DNA of 64,000 bases from Halorubrum halophilum (GCF_000739595.1 NZ_BBJP01000036.1:1-64000); one strand, 5' to 3'; shown: positions 9,474 to 18,789, counted from the stretch's first letter. Notes: generated from the sequence alone by a model not told the origin. Translations and numbers: made by a program.

Positions 9474-10502
9474 TCACTCCTCGGTCAGATCGACGTACGT
9501 GCGGCGGACGGTCACGGGCGTCACGTCGGCGGCGTCGGCGGCCTCCTGCTGGGTGCACTCCGCGTCCAGCTCGCGGGCCGCGGCGTACAGGCAGGCGGCG
9601 GCGACGCCGACCGGGTTGCGGCCGTTCGCGATCCCCTCCTCGACGGCGCGCTCGGCTAGCTCGCCGGCGCGGTGCTCCACGCCGGCGTCGCAGTCGAGGT
9701 CGCTCGCGAACCGCGGCAGGTACTCGGCGGGGCCGGTCGGCGCGATCGGCAGGCCGAGCTCGCGGTTCATCGCGTCGAAGGCGGCTCGGTGTTCGGCCTC
9801 GGTCGCCTTCGCCTCGGCGCAGATCTCGCCGACGGTGCGGGCCACGTCGGCGGTGCGGCAGGCGACGTACACGCACGCGGCCGCGAATCCCTCCAGCGAG
9901 CGCCCCCGGAGCAGGCTCTCGTCCTGCGCGGAGTCGAACAGCGCGCAGGCGGCGTCACGGACGCTGTCGGGCAGCCCGAAGACGCCGGTGAGCCGTCGGA
10001 TTTCGGTGTACGCGTACACCTTGTTGCGGTCGCGCTTCGTCGAGATCCGCGCGCGGTTGTGCTGGGTCCGCATCCTGGCGAGCCGCCGGCGCTTGCGGCC
10101 CTTGACCTTCGTCGAGCGGCCGATCTCCGTCGAGAGCCCGCGGTCGTGCCGCGAGCGCGTCAACGGGGCGCCGGTGCGCTTGGGGTTCGTGTCGTCGTCG
10201 TCGAACGACCGCCACTCGGGACCGTGGTCGATCCGGTCGGCCTCGACGACGAGCCCGCAGTCGGTACAGACGCGCTCCGCGGCGTCGACGCGCGTCCGAC
10301 CGCCGCACTCCGGACAGGTCTCGTGGGCGGCGGCCTCGTCGGTGGCCGCGGTCTCGGTGGTAGCCGCGGTCTCACCGGCGTCGACGGTCGCGGCGCGGTC
10401 CGCGGTCGTAGCGCAGTCAGTACCGGCGGCGCGGTCCGCGGTCGCGGCGTCGTCGGTTTCGGCGCGGGGCGAACGGGTCCGGGTCGAGCGTGCCTCACTC
10501 AT
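9474..10502 (-). CDS. tfb: Transcription initiation factor TFB
   Basis: The 342-residue protein starts at ATG 10502 (a GTG sits one codon upstream). It has a 65-residue Ala/Thr/Asp-rich leader, then the zinc ribbon CPECGG...CTDCGLV, the B-finger/linker and two cyclin-like repeats. The second repeat carries the helix-turn-helix VTPVTVRRTYVDLTEE that reads the BRE beside the TATA box. TFB recruits RNA polymerase to TBP-bound promoters. Haloarchaea have many TFB paralogues with partly specialised promoters; the unusual repetitive leader marks this as one of them. Confidence 0.93.
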   Translation of the reverse strand: MSEARSTRTRSPRAETDDAATADRAAGTDCATTADRAATVDAGETAATTETAATDEAAAHETCPECGGRTRVDAAERVCTDCGLVVEADRIDHGPEWRSFDDDDTNPKRTGAPLTRSRHDRGLSTEIGRSTKVKGRKRRRLARMRTQHNRARISTKRDRNKVYAYTEIRRLTGVFGLPDSVRDAACALFDSAQDESLLRGRSLEGFAAACVYVACRTADVARTVGEICAEAKATEAEHRAAFDAMNRELGLPIAPTGPAEYLPRFASDLDCDAGVEHRAGELAERAVEEGIANGRNPVGVAAACLYAAARELDAECTQQEAADAADVTPVTVRRTYVDLTEE

Positions 10503-10665
10503 CACACGTCGAACTCGGGCCCGATACCTTACTTAAACCCGGGAGAAATCGGGGCCGATCGGCGGGATCGGCGCGCTCGAACCGACCGATAACCGATCGG
10601 TGCTCTCCGGCTTTACCACGCCGCAGTACGGTGGTTTTAACCTACCGAGCCCACCATCGGTTCGC

Positions 10666-11223
10666 ATGACGCTGTCGGAGATCGCGGACGGCCTCGAAGT
10701 GACCGCGAGCCAGCGCGACCGGGGTGTCGCCGTCGCGGACGACACGGAGACCCCGCTCGTCGATCGACTCGCGGAGCACGCGGACGACCTCCCGTGCACG
10801 CCGGAGGCGACGGCGACGCTCGTCGACGCCTACACCGCCGGGCGGAGCGTCGGCGACGCCGCCCGCGAGGCCGGCGTGACGCCGATGACGGGCGCGAAGG
10901 CCCTCCACCGCTGCGGCGTCGAGGGCGTCTGTCCGCTCGCGACGACCCGCCGCGACGTGGTCCGCGACTGGTTAGACGGCCGGATCGCGCGCAGCGAGGC
11001 GGTCGCGCTCGCCGGCGGCGACGAGGCGGACTTCGCGCTGGCGACGTACGTCGAGACGCACGATTCGCCCTCCGCGATCGCCGAGGCGGTCGACGCCCAC
11101 GTCGCCGGTTCAGCCCCGCTCGGCGGCGGCGATTCCGCCGGATCCGCCGGCTCGGCCGGTTCCACCGGCGGCGACGACGATGCACTCGGCGGTGCGCTCG
11201 GGTCGCCCGACGGGCTTCGCTGA
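10666..11223 (+). CDS. Haloarchaeal helix-turn-helix-like protein, unknown function
   Basis: Starting at ATG 10666 (MTLSEIADGLEVTASQRD) the product has 185 residues. A longer frame exists, but a TTTTAACC box at 10635 lies about 30 bases upstream and favours this start. The centre (TLVDAYTAGRSVGDAAREAG, then TPMTGAKALHRCG) looks like a helix-turn-helix. The C-terminus ends in a Gly/Ser-rich tail. It is divergent from tfb, so a regulatory role is plausible but unproven. Confidence 0.65.
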   Translation: MTLSEIADGLEVTASQRDRGVAVADDTETPLVDRLAEHADDLPCTPEATATLVDAYTAGRSVGDAAREAGVTPMTGAKALHRCGVEGVCPLATTRRDVVRDWLDGRIARSEAVALAGGDEADFALATYVETHDSPSAIAEAVDAHVAGSAPLGGGDSAGSAGSAGSTGGDDDALGGALGSPDGLR

Positions 11224-11272
11224 GCGGCTCGCCCTCTTCGGCTCGCTTTTCTTCGCTCTTCCTCGCTTTCGC

Positions 11273-12085
11273 TCAGGGCGTCAACCGATCGACCAGACCC
11301 GGCTCCTCGAACTCGACCTCGACCGTCGTGTCGAAGGCGTCCTCGAACGCCGCCGCGACGGCGCTCGCATATGGCCCGTCCCCCGTCACCGCCGTCGGCG
11401 CGCCGGCGACTGCGGGATCGGTCGAGGGGAGACGAACGCTCGCGCCGTCCTCGGTGTCGCCTCCGGCGGCACCTTTCCCGCTGCCGCTCCGCGCCACCGC
11501 GATCGACCGGTCCAGTCCGGCACCCACGTCGGCGACGCGGCCGCGGAGCCGCTGGAGGGCGTCGCGTCCGTGCGTCGTCGCCGGGAACACCGCCGCCGTC
11601 CGGTCGGCGGTCGTGACTCCCGCGACCGCCTCGTTCGAGCCGACCGGCGCGGCGTCGACGATCACGGCGTCGTAGCTCGTCGCGGCCTCGTCGATCCGGC
11701 GTTCGAGCTTCCGGGCCGCCTCCGCGGTCTTCGCCCGCGCGACGCGCTCGAAGGGCGCGCGAGCGGGGAGCGCGTCGGCGCGGCCGGGGAGGTCCGGAGC
11801 GTCGCCGCCGTCGCCGGAGCCGGCGCTCCCCGTGTGTCCGTCTCCCACAGCGATCGGGTACGTCGCCGCCGACAGCGACGCGCCGGTCTCGTCGGTCACG
11901 AGTGTCGTGAGGTCGGTTCCGATCCGGCCCGACACGTACTCGGAGAGCCCCTGCGTCGTGAACGCGGCGTCGACGACGGCCACGTCGCGACCGTCGCGCG
12001 CGCCGAGCGCCGCCAGTTCGACCGCGGTTCGCGTCGTCCCCGCGCCGCCGGTCGCCCCGACGAGCGCGAGCGTCGTCGCCTGCAT
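11273..12085 (-). CDS. MinD/ParA-like protein with degenerate P-loop
   Basis: The 270-residue product has the overall SIMIBI order: an N-terminal VGATGGAGTTRTAVELA loop, VAVVDAAFTTQGLSEYV, then VIVDAAPVGSNEA and a C-terminal helix. The deviant Walker A of MinD/ParA normally has two lysines (KGGxGKT); here both are absent, with threonine in place of the second. ATP hydrolysis is therefore doubtful. A Ser/Gly-rich stretch interrupts the fold near residues 85-100. It could be a non-hydrolysing partner of an active MinD paralogue. It is transcribed towards the DNA-binding gene at 10666. Confidence 0.7.
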   Translation of the reverse strand: MQATTLALVGATGGAGTTRTAVELAALGARDGRDVAVVDAAFTTQGLSEYVSGRIGTDLTTLVTDETGASLSAATYPIAVGDGHTGSAGSGDGGDAPDLPGRADALPARAPFERVARAKTAEAARKLERRIDEAATSYDAVIVDAAPVGSNEAVAGVTTADRTAAVFPATTHGRDALQRLRGRVADVGAGLDRSIAVARSGSGKGAAGGDTEDGASVRLPSTDPAVAGAPTAVTGDGPYASAVAAAFEDAFDTTVEVEFEEPGLVDRLTP

Positions 12086-12182
12086 GCGCTCGGCTACTCG
12101 GGGTTTCGCTGTTAACCCTGTCGCACGCCGGTCGCCGAGCGGCGACCGGTCAGTCCGTCGCGGCCGGCTCGCCCCCCGACCG

Positions 12183-12602
12183 CTACTCGGCGATCGCTTC
12201 GGCGACGGCGTCCACCTCGTCGTCGGAGAGGTCGGGCCGGTCGCCGCCGACCGCGTGGAGGGGCGCGCCGCCGTCGCCCTCGAACCGTGGGATGATGTGG
12301 ACGTGGACGTGCGGGACCTCTTGGCCGGCCGCCTCGCCGTCGTTGATCCCGACGTTGGCGCCGTCGGCGCCGACGACCGACTGGACGCGCGGCGTGAGCT
12401 CCGTCACGGCCGCGAAGAGGTCGCTCGCGAGTTCGTCGTTGAGGTCCCCAACGTGTTGGGCGTGCGCCTTCGGGATCACGAGGGTATGGCCGCGCGCGAG
12501 CGGGTTAGCGTCGAGGAACGCCAGCACGCTATCGGTCTCGTGGACGGTCCGGGCCGGGATGTCGCCGTCGACGATCGAACAGAAGATGCAGTCTGCGGAC
12601 AT
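12183..12602 (-). CDS. HIT-family nucleotide hydrolase/transferase
   Basis: The 139-residue protein starts at MSADCIFC (12602); upstream in-frame codons add no family sequence. It has the N-terminal CIFCSIVDGDIPAR region and the catalytic triad HVHVHII with the nucleophilic histidine in the middle. Archaeal HIT proteins of this size hydrolyse AMP-linked phosphoramidates or dinucleoside polyphosphates; the substrate cannot be assigned here. It lies 44 bases downstream of the DoxX-like gene and probably shares its transcript. Confidence 0.9.
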   Translation of the reverse strand: MSADCIFCSIVDGDIPARTVHETDSVLAFLDANPLARGHTLVIPKAHAQHVGDLNDELASDLFAAVTELTPRVQSVVGADGANVGINDGEAAGQEVPHVHVHIIPRFEGDGGAPLHAVGGDRPDLSDDEVDAVAEAIAE

Positions 12603-12646
12603 ACGCGAGGTGTCGTCGCGGCGACTCATCAAGGTTTCCCGGGGCG

Positions 12647-13165
12647 TTACTCCTCACCCTCGTTCCCGTCTCCGTCCTCGTCCCCGCGGACGGTCCCGCC
12701 GACGACGAGCGCGGCTCCGATGATCACGAGGTTCTTCACGATGTACTGCCCCTCGACGGTCAGCTCGTGGGGGAACGTGGCGAACACGACCTCCGGGAGC
12801 AACACGACCGGGAGGAATGTCCCCGGCATCTGAAGGAACAGGAGCAGAATCCCGACCCGGATCAGCGGCCGGTACAGCAGGCACAGTCCGATGAGGACCT
12901 CCCAGACGCCCAGAATCGGGACGAACACCTCCGCCGGCACCACGTACACCGTCGCGGCGACGAGCTCCGCCGCCGGGCTCCCGCCGATCACCTTCAGCCC
13001 GCCGAACCAGACGAAGACAACCCCGAGCGCGACCCGGAGCGCCGGGATTCCGAACCGGTCCATCCGCCGCGTGATCTCGCGGTCGACGCGGTCGAACCGC
13101 TCTCGGGCCGCACTGAGCCCGTCCGAGTCCGTCGAGTCGCCGTCGGCGGTCTGTGGTGTCGACAT
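12647..13165 (-). CDS. DoxX-like membrane protein
   Basis: The 172-residue protein has a soluble N-terminal 40 residues and four hydrophobic segments (near 43-62, 68-90, 95-115, 138-158), with the motif RVALGVVFVWFGGLKVIGG typical of DoxX/SURF4-like families. Family members relate to quinone oxidoreductase subunits or to membrane redox stress, but biochemical roles are poorly known. The tail is acidic. It is a separate paralogue from the DoxX protein at 19877. Confidence 0.8.
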   Translation of the reverse strand: MSTPQTADGDSTDSDGLSAARERFDRVDREITRRMDRFGIPALRVALGVVFVWFGGLKVIGGSPAAELVAATVYVVPAEVFVPILGVWEVLIGLCLLYRPLIRVGILLLFLQMPGTFLPVVLLPEVVFATFPHELTVEGQYIVKNLVIIGAALVVGGTVRGDEDGDGNEGEE

Positions 13166-13315
13166 GATCGCTCGTGGCTCCTTCGGGCCAGAGACGCAAA
13201 AACCCTCGATGGGGGCGCTGATACCGCGAAATTATGAGATTCGTTCGTGACTGATTCTCGACCCGGACCGTTCGCGGCCGTCACCTCGTCGGAGCGCCGG
13301 GCCGCAGTGCAGGTG

Positions 13316-14248
13316 TCACGCCTCGGCGTCGGGGAACGGCACCTCGATCAGGTCGCCGTCGTCGGGGAGGAGACACTCGCCGTCGAACGCCTCCCGGGCG
13401 TCCCGCAGGATCGGCGAGGCGTCCGCGGCGTACCGCGAGGAGACGTGCACCAGCGCGAGCCGTTTCGCATCGGCGCGGTCGGCGACCGAGCCGGCCTCCC
13501 GGCCGGTCGAGTGGGCGGTGTCGCGGGCGCGGTCTTCCATGTCGTCGGCGAAGGTGGCGTCGTGGACGAGCAGGTCGGCGTCTTCCGCGGTCTCGACCGT
13601 TTTCTCCCGCGGGCGGGTGTCGGCGGTGTAGACGAACTTCCGACCGGGTCGCGGCGGCCCGACCACCTGATCGGGCTCGACGGTCGACCCGTCCTCGGCC
13701 TCGACCGGTTCGCCCTCGTGGAGCCGCCCGAACTTCGGGCCGACCGGGACGCCGAGCTCCTCCGCCTTCGGGCGGTCGAACCGCCCGGGGCGGTCGTCCT
13801 CTTCCAGCACGTACCCCTGCGAGACGGTCCGGTGGACCGTCTCGAACGCACGGACCTCGTAGCCGTCGGCGTCGAGCGCGACCGCGCCGGGTGCGACCTC
13901 GTCGATCCGGATCTCGAACGCGGGGTCGTGGCCGACCGCGTGTACGAGATCGTGGAGGTCGTCAGCGGTCCCCGGCGGGCAGTGGATCGTCAGCGGGTCC
14001 GCTCGGTCGTTGAAGCCGAGCGTCTGGACCAGTCCGGGGATCCCGAGGACGTGGTCGCCGTGGAGGTGCGAGACGAATAGGTGGTCGATCCCGAACCCGG
14101 TGCCGAACCGCATCATGCCGCGCTGCGTGCCCTCGCCGCAGTCGAACAGCAGGCGGTCGCCCTCGCGGTTGACGAACAGTGCGCTCGGCGCGCGCTCGGT
14201 GGTCGGGACGGCGCCGCCCGTCCCGAGGAAGGTGACGCGAAGGGACAT
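13316..14248 (-). CDS. rnz: Ribonuclease Z (tRNA 3' endonuclease)
   Basis: From MSLRVTFLGTGGAVPT at 14248 the product has 310 residues, the usual length of the short form. The zinc-binding motif HLHGDH is at 61-66, and further metal ligands are in the HDATF and HVSSRY regions. RNase Z removes the 3' trailer of pre-tRNAs. The Asp and Arg tRNA genes here are followed at once by stable hairpins, so their trailers would be substrates. The upstream extension to 14305 is not conserved in kind and is left out. Confidence 0.95.
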   Translation of the reverse strand: MSLRVTFLGTGGAVPTTERAPSALFVNREGDRLLFDCGEGTQRGMMRFGTGFGIDHLFVSHLHGDHVLGIPGLVQTLGFNDRADPLTIHCPPGTADDLHDLVHAVGHDPAFEIRIDEVAPGAVALDADGYEVRAFETVHRTVSQGYVLEEDDRPGRFDRPKAEELGVPVGPKFGRLHEGEPVEAEDGSTVEPDQVVGPPRPGRKFVYTADTRPREKTVETAEDADLLVHDATFADDMEDRARDTAHSTGREAGSVADRADAKRLALVHVSSRYAADASPILRDAREAFDGECLLPDDGDLIEVPFPDAEA

Positions 14249-14327
14249 ACACGAGTGTCGGAGCGGCGTTTGTAAACCGGTATCGATGACGCCGCCGGTC
14301 GCCACGGCTCGCCAGCGACACCGACAT

Positions 14328-14654
14328 GTGTCCGCCGGCCCGAACTGGACCGTGCACGACTCGATCGCCGCGCTGGTCGAACAGGAGGGGTGGCGCGCCG
14401 AGGGCGACGCGGCGCGCGTCCACTACGACGGCGGGGGCGACCGGTTCGCGGTGGAGTTCTACGCGGACGCCGAGCGCGTCCTCTACTGGACGGTTCCGGC
14501 CGCCGGTTCCGACGCGGCCGCCGAACCGGACGCGAGCGCCGCCACGGCCGCCCCCGTTCCCCGCGAGCGGATCCCGGACCCGCTCCGGCGACGCATCCGC
14601 GAGGACCTCGACGCCGCTGGCGCCGACCCGGATCTGGAGCGCCGCGACGTCTGA
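14328..14654 (+). CDS. Small haloarchaeal conserved protein
   Basis: The preferred GTG start at 14328 gives 108 residues; ATG 14286 would add 14 arginine-rich residues close to the divergent rnz promoter. The core EGWRAEGDAARVHYDGGGDRF, followed by AVEFYADAERVLYWTVP, alternates polar and hydrophobic residues as in a small antiparallel beta sheet. A helical C-terminus follows (IPDPLRRRIREDLDAAG). I recognise it as a recurrent haloarchaeal hypothetical without known function. Confidence 0.65.
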   Translation: MSAGPNWTVHDSIAALVEQEGWRAEGDAARVHYDGGGDRFAVEFYADAERVLYWTVPAAGSDAAAEPDASAATAAPVPRERIPDPLRRRIREDLDAAGADPDLERRDV

Positions 14655-14762
14655 TCGCGTGTCCCCCGATCCCCCGTTCTAGCGCCCGTTACCGGTGATT
14701 TCCGCCGGTGTATCCCGGTTCGAAGGAAACCCATTTGCCGCCCGATACGATAGGATGCAGTA

Positions 14763-16709
14763 ATGAGTAGCGCCGAGTGGGAGGACGACGACCCCTTCGA
14801 GGAACAGCGGGACAAGATCGAGAACCCGATGAAACGGCTGTTCCTCGCGTACGGTCGCGACTACCTCCCCCAGGTCTCTGTCGGCATCCTCGCCAGCGTC
14901 TTCGCGCGGCTGCTCGACCTCCTCCCGCCGCTGATGCTCGGGATCGCTATCGACGCCGTGTTCTACGAGGACGCCCTGTTCAGCGAGCAGATCCCGCTCG
15001 TCGTCCTCCCGGACGCGTGGCTCCCGACGGGACAGGAGGCGCAGTTCTGGTTCACCATCGCCGTCATCGGTGGCGCGTTCGGCATCGGCGCCGGGTTCCA
15101 CTGGATCCGCAACTGGGGGTTCAATGCCTTCGCGCAGCACATCCAGCACGACGTTCGGACCGACACCTACGACAAGATGCAGCGGCTCAACATGGAGTTC
15201 TTCTCCGACAAGCAGACCGGCGAGATGATGTCTATCCTCTCGAACGACGTGAACCGGCTCGAACGGTTCTTAAACGATGGGATGAACTCCCTGTTCCGGC
15301 TGTCCGTGATGGTCGTCGGCATCGGCGCGCTCCTCTTTTGGATCAACTGGCAGCTCGCCCTCGTCGCGCTCCTCCCGGTCCCGATCATCGGCGGGTTCAC
15401 CTACCTCTTCATCAAGACGATCCAGCCGAAGTACGCCGAGGTGCGCTCGTCGGTCGGGAAGATGAACTCCCGGCTCGAGAACAACCTCGGCGGCATTCAG
15501 GTGATCAAGTCGTCGAACACCGAGCCGTACGAGTCCGACCGCGTCGACGACGTGTCGATGGACTACTTCGACGCCAACTGGGACGCGATCACGACCCGCA
15601 TCAAGTTCTTCCCCGCGCTCCGCGTGCTCGCCGGCATCGGCTTCGTGATCACGTTCGTCATCGGCGGGCTCTGGGTGTTTCAGGACACCCCGCCGGGGCC
15701 GTTCACCGGCGACCTCTCGGTCGGGATGTTCGTCGTCTTCATCCTCTACACCCAGCGGTTCATCTGGCCGATGGCGCAGTTCGGGCAAATCATCAACATG
15801 TACCAACGCGCCCGCGCCTCCTCCGCGCGGATCTTCGGGCTGATGGACGAACCGTCGCGGCTCGCCGAGGACCCGGACGCCGAGGACCTGACCATCGGTG
15901 ACGGCGACGTGGTCTACGACGACGTGAGCTTCGGCTACGACGAGGAGACCATTGTCTCCGACGTCGACTTCGCGGTCGAGGGCGGCGAGACGCTCGCCCT
16001 CGTCGGTCCGACCGGTGCTGGGAAGTCCACCGTCCTCAAACTCCTGCTCCGGATGTACGACGTCGACGAGGGTTCGATCCGGATCGACGGGCAGGACGTG
16101 CGCGACGTGACGCTGAAGTCGCTCCGCCGGTCGATCGGCTACGTCGGGCAGTCGTCGTACCTGTTCTACGGGACCGTCCGCGAGAACATCACCTACGGTA
16201 CCTTCGAGGCGACGGACGAGGAGGTCCGCGAGGCCGCACGGGCCGCCGAGGCCCACGAGTTCATCGAGAACCTTCCGGACGGCTACGACACGATGGTCGG
16301 CGAGCGCGGCGTGAAGCTCTCGGGGGGCCAGCGCCAGCGCGTCACCATCGCGCGGGCGGTGCTGAAAGACCCGGACCTCCTCATTCTCGACGAGGCGACC
16401 TCGGACGTGGACACCGAGACGGAGATGCTGATCCAGCGCTCGCTCGACCGGCTCACGGCCGACCGCACCACCTTTGCGATCGCGCACCGGCTCTCGACGA
16501 TCAAGGACGCCGACACGATCCTCGTGTTGGAGGGCGGCGAGGTCGTCGAGCGCGGCAGTCACGCCGCGCTGCTCGACAACGGCGGGCTGTACGCGCACCT
16601 CTGGGGCGTGCAGGCCGGCGAGATCGACGAGCTCCCGCAGGAGTTCATCGACCGCGCGCAGGAGCGCACCGCGCGCATGATCGAGGACGCCGAAAGCGAC
16701 GACGACTGA
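14763..16709 (+). CDS. ABC exporter, fused transmembrane and ATPase domains (MsbA-like)
   Basis: The 648-residue half-transporter has an N-terminal transmembrane domain (about 25-330, six segments) followed by the ATPase: Walker A VGPTGAGKST near 413-422, Q-loop GYVGQSS near 460, signature LSGGQRQR near 519-526, Walker B LLILDEATSD near 539-548, and the H-loop IAHRLST. A homodimer would export lipids, drugs or peptides. Residues 66-90 form an extended loop on the outside (FYEDALFSEQIPLVVLPDAW). The gene stands alone, so the substrate is open. The start is the ATG preceded by a 50-base gap with an ACGATAGG-type promoter. Confidence 0.92.
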   Translation: MSSAEWEDDDPFEEQRDKIENPMKRLFLAYGRDYLPQVSVGILASVFARLLDLLPPLMLGIAIDAVFYEDALFSEQIPLVVLPDAWLPTGQEAQFWFTIAVIGGAFGIGAGFHWIRNWGFNAFAQHIQHDVRTDTYDKMQRLNMEFFSDKQTGEMMSILSNDVNRLERFLNDGMNSLFRLSVMVVGIGALLFWINWQLALVALLPVPIIGGFTYLFIKTIQPKYAEVRSSVGKMNSRLENNLGGIQVIKSSNTEPYESDRVDDVSMDYFDANWDAITTRIKFFPALRVLAGIGFVITFVIGGLWVFQDTPPGPFTGDLSVGMFVVFILYTQRFIWPMAQFGQIINMYQRARASSARIFGLMDEPSRLAEDPDAEDLTIGDGDVVYDDVSFGYDEETIVSDVDFAVEGGETLALVGPTGAGKSTVLKLLLRMYDVDEGSIRIDGQDVRDVTLKSLRRSIGYVGQSSYLFYGTVRENITYGTFEATDEEVREAARAAEAHEFIENLPDGYDTMVGERGVKLSGGQRQRVTIARAVLKDPDLLILDEATSDVDTETEMLIQRSLDRLTADRTTFAIAHRLSTIKDADTILVLEGGEVVERGSHAALLDNGGLYAHLWGVQAGEIDELPQEFIDRAQERTARMIEDAESDDD

Positions 16710-16754
16710 GGCGCCGATGGCGACGACAACTGAGGAGGTATCAAGCGCGGTGGG

Positions 16755-17102
16755 CTACTCCGACAGCCGGCTCCAGTCGCCCGCTCGGTCGATCTCCGGC
16801 GCGTCGCGGTCGTCGCTCTTCCCCTCCACCGGCTCGCCGTGATACCCGATCACCGCGTCGTCGTCGAGTCCGCCGAGGATCGCGTCCCGGACCTCCCACG
16901 GCTCGGCGAACGTGGTCGTCTCACACTCCTGCAGCGCCGACTCCAGCCGCCGCCCGCCCGCCGCGGTCTCCAGCTCGAACCCCCCGTACTGCTCGATCAG
17001 TTCGCCGGTCGACACCGGATACTGATGCTCGCGGAGCGCCCGCTTCAACGGCCCGAACGTGACCCCATACGCCCGGGCTTGGTTCTCGTTGTCAGTGCCC
17101 AT
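16755..17102 (-). CDS. DUF5789-like haloarchaeal protein
   Basis: Starting at MGTDNENQARAYGVTFGPL (17102) the product has 115 residues. The core VTFGPLKRALREHQYPVSTG, ELIEQYGGFELE and the AILGGLDDDAVIGY segment match the pattern of DUF5789, a small haloarchaeal helical family. The family has no known function, although the helix arrangement recalls DUF2795-type DNA-binding proteins. It is convergent with the ABC exporter and divergent from the creatininase-family gene. Confidence 0.75.
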   Translation of the reverse strand: MGTDNENQARAYGVTFGPLKRALREHQYPVSTGELIEQYGGFELETAAGGRRLESALQECETTTFAEPWEVRDAILGGLDDDAVIGYHGEPVEGKSDDRDAPEIDRAGDWSRLSE

Positions 17103-17253
17103 GGATGGGCTCTCGTCGCCCGTCGGATTAATTCCCCCGCTCGGTCGGAACGCGTTCCGTCGCGCCGGCGCGCTCGGACCGAGCGCGTTCGACCCGCCTC
17201 CCGGCCCGACCGCGGACCGTCGCTTATACGACGCGTCCCGCCGACGACCCGGT

Positions 17254-18018
17254 ATGCGACTCGCGGACGCAACCTGGACCGACGTGCGAGACGCCGACGT
17301 CGACGTCGCGTTCGTCCCCGTCGGTAGCACCGAACAGCACGGCCCCCACGCGCCGCTCGGGACCGACACGCTTGACGCGGTCGCGGTCGCGGAGGCGGGC
17401 GCGGCGGCGTACGAGGCGGCGGGCGAACCGTCCGCCGACGCCGACGCCGCGGGCGAAGCCGCCGTCGCCCCGCCGATCCCCGTCGGCGTCGCCGAGGAGC
17501 ACCGCGCGTTCGACGGGACGATGTGGGTCTCGCCGGACACCTTCCGCGCGTACGTCCGCGAGGCGGCCGAGTCGCTGCCGGCCCACGGGATCGATCGGAT
17601 CATCTTCGCCAACGGCCACGGCGGCAACGTGGCGGCGCTCGCGGAGGTCGCCCGCCAGTTCTCGCGCGACGACGCCCACGACGGCTACGCGGTCGCGTTC
17701 ACGTGGTTCGAGGCGGTCGGCGAGCACGCCGGCGACATGGGCCACGCCGGCCCGCTGGAGACGGCGCTGCTACGCGCGACGAACCCGGCGCTCGTCCGCG
17801 AGGACCGGATCGGGGCTGCCCGCGAGGGCGCCGCGGACCGGTGGGGCGAGTGGGTCTCCGGGGTGAACCTCGCGCACGACTCCGACGAGTTCACCGACAA
17901 CGGCGTCGTGGGCGACCCGAGCGCGGGCGACGCCGAGCGCGGCGAGGAGCTCTTAGACCTCGCGAGCGACGCGCTCGCGGAGCTGGCGGCGGCGGTCGTC
18001 GAGCGGGAGTCTGTTTAA
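17254..18018 (+). CDS. Creatininase-family amidohydrolase
   Basis: The 254-residue protein begins MRLADATWTDV at 17254, about 28 bases after a CTTATACG promoter-like box. The metal-binding motifs of the creatininase/ArfB/MftE fold are seen: GSTEQHGPHAPLGTDT, EEHRAFDGTMW, NGHGGN and EHAGDMGHAG. Members hydrolyse creatinine, formamidopyrimidines or mycofactocin precursors. In archaea the ArfB-type role, deformylation in riboflavin/F420 synthesis, is one possibility, but no pathway gene lies next to it. Confidence 0.88.
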   Translation: MRLADATWTDVRDADVDVAFVPVGSTEQHGPHAPLGTDTLDAVAVAEAGAAAYEAAGEPSADADAAGEAAVAPPIPVGVAEEHRAFDGTMWVSPDTFRAYVREAAESLPAHGIDRIIFANGHGGNVAALAEVARQFSRDDAHDGYAVAFTWFEAVGEHAGDMGHAGPLETALLRATNPALVREDRIGAAREGAADRWGEWVSGVNLAHDSDEFTDNGVVGDPSAGDAERGEELLDLASDALAELAAAVVERESV

Positions 18019-18045
18019 AAGGGACAGGGGCGACGTCGAGCGCGG

Positions 18046-18489
18046 CTACTCCTCGTCTTCTTCGCTCTCGTCCGCTTCGTCCGCCTCGCTTTTGTCCGCC
18101 TCCGCCGCGTCCTGCAGGGCGCCGCGGATCGCGGGGACGGTGCCGGTGAGCGAGCCGACCTCCTCGGCGGCGGCCTCGATGTCGCCGACGAGCGACTCCA
18201 GCTCCTCGATCTCCGCTTTTAAATCGTCGGCGTCCTCGAAGGCGTCGGCGCGCTCGCCGAGCACGTACGCCTTCTTCGCCGAGCGGACGCTCTCGACCGC
18301 GTCCCCCACGTCGAGGGCGGACTTCAGTCCGTTGAGCGCGCCGAGCACGTTGTCCGCGTCCGTCTCCCACACCGCGTCGGCGTCGGGAAGCTCCGCGCGC
18401 GCGGCCTGCAGGTGCTCGCGGACCTCGGCACGGGTCTCCTCGGCGGCCTCGCCGAACAGGTCGTCGTCGTCGAACGTGGACTGGGCCAT
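18046..18489 (-). CDS. DUF5790 family protein
   Basis: The 147-residue protein starts MAQSTFDDDDLFGEAAEE, the recognisable opening of DUF5790. It is almost entirely helical, with heptad-like segments from about 60 to 120 (KAYVLGERADAFEDADDLKA), and ends in an Asp/Glu/Ala/Ser tail. A structural or chaperone-like coiled coil is likely. No enzymatic motif is seen. Confidence 0.8.
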   Translation of the reverse strand: MAQSTFDDDDLFGEAAEETRAEVREHLQAARAELPDADAVWETDADNVLGALNGLKSALDVGDAVESVRSAKKAYVLGERADAFEDADDLKAEIEELESLVGDIEAAAEEVGSLTGTVPAIRGALQDAAEADKSEADEADESEEDEE

Positions 18490-18627
18490 ACCCGAGTCGT
18501 CGTGCCGGCGCCTTTTAAAAACGCGCCCGAAAGCGGAAGTGAAACCCGAGCCGACGCGGCGTCTGCGGTCCGGTTCGGTGACCCCGGACGTTCAGTTCCG
18601 CTCTGGAAGAGACCGGACCGCAGTCGA

Positions 18628-18789
18628 TCACAGCCGACCGACGAGTTCCAACGTGAACAACCCGACCAGCAGGCCGAGCACGCCGGCCAGCAGCGCCAGC
18701 GTCCGGAGCCACCGCCCCACGCGCTCGGCGCTCGGCGTCGCGGTCAGCAGCGCGGGTCGCCCGGAGGTGTTCGTTTTGGCGTCGGTCAC
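18628..18789 (-). CDS. 53-residue single-span membrane protein
   Basis: GTG at 18789 opens a frame of 53 codons: MTDAKTNTSGRPALLTATPS, AERVGRWLRTLALLAG, then VLGLLVGLFTLELVGRL. The last 25 residues form one clear transmembrane helix after an amphipathic RVGRWLRTL stretch. The hydrophobic run with a clean stop and codon usage like its neighbours support a real gene. Function is unknown. The 24-bp tandem repeats lie 84 bases upstream of its start. Confidence 0.55.
   Translation of the reverse strand: MTDAKTNTSGRPALLTATPSAERVGRWLRTLALLAGVLGLLVGLFTLELVGRL

Noticed and set aside
9085-10536. A 483-residue plus-strand reading frame across tfb
   Set aside because: It is antisense to the well-supported TFB gene and its translation is Arg/Ser/Ala-rich without domains.
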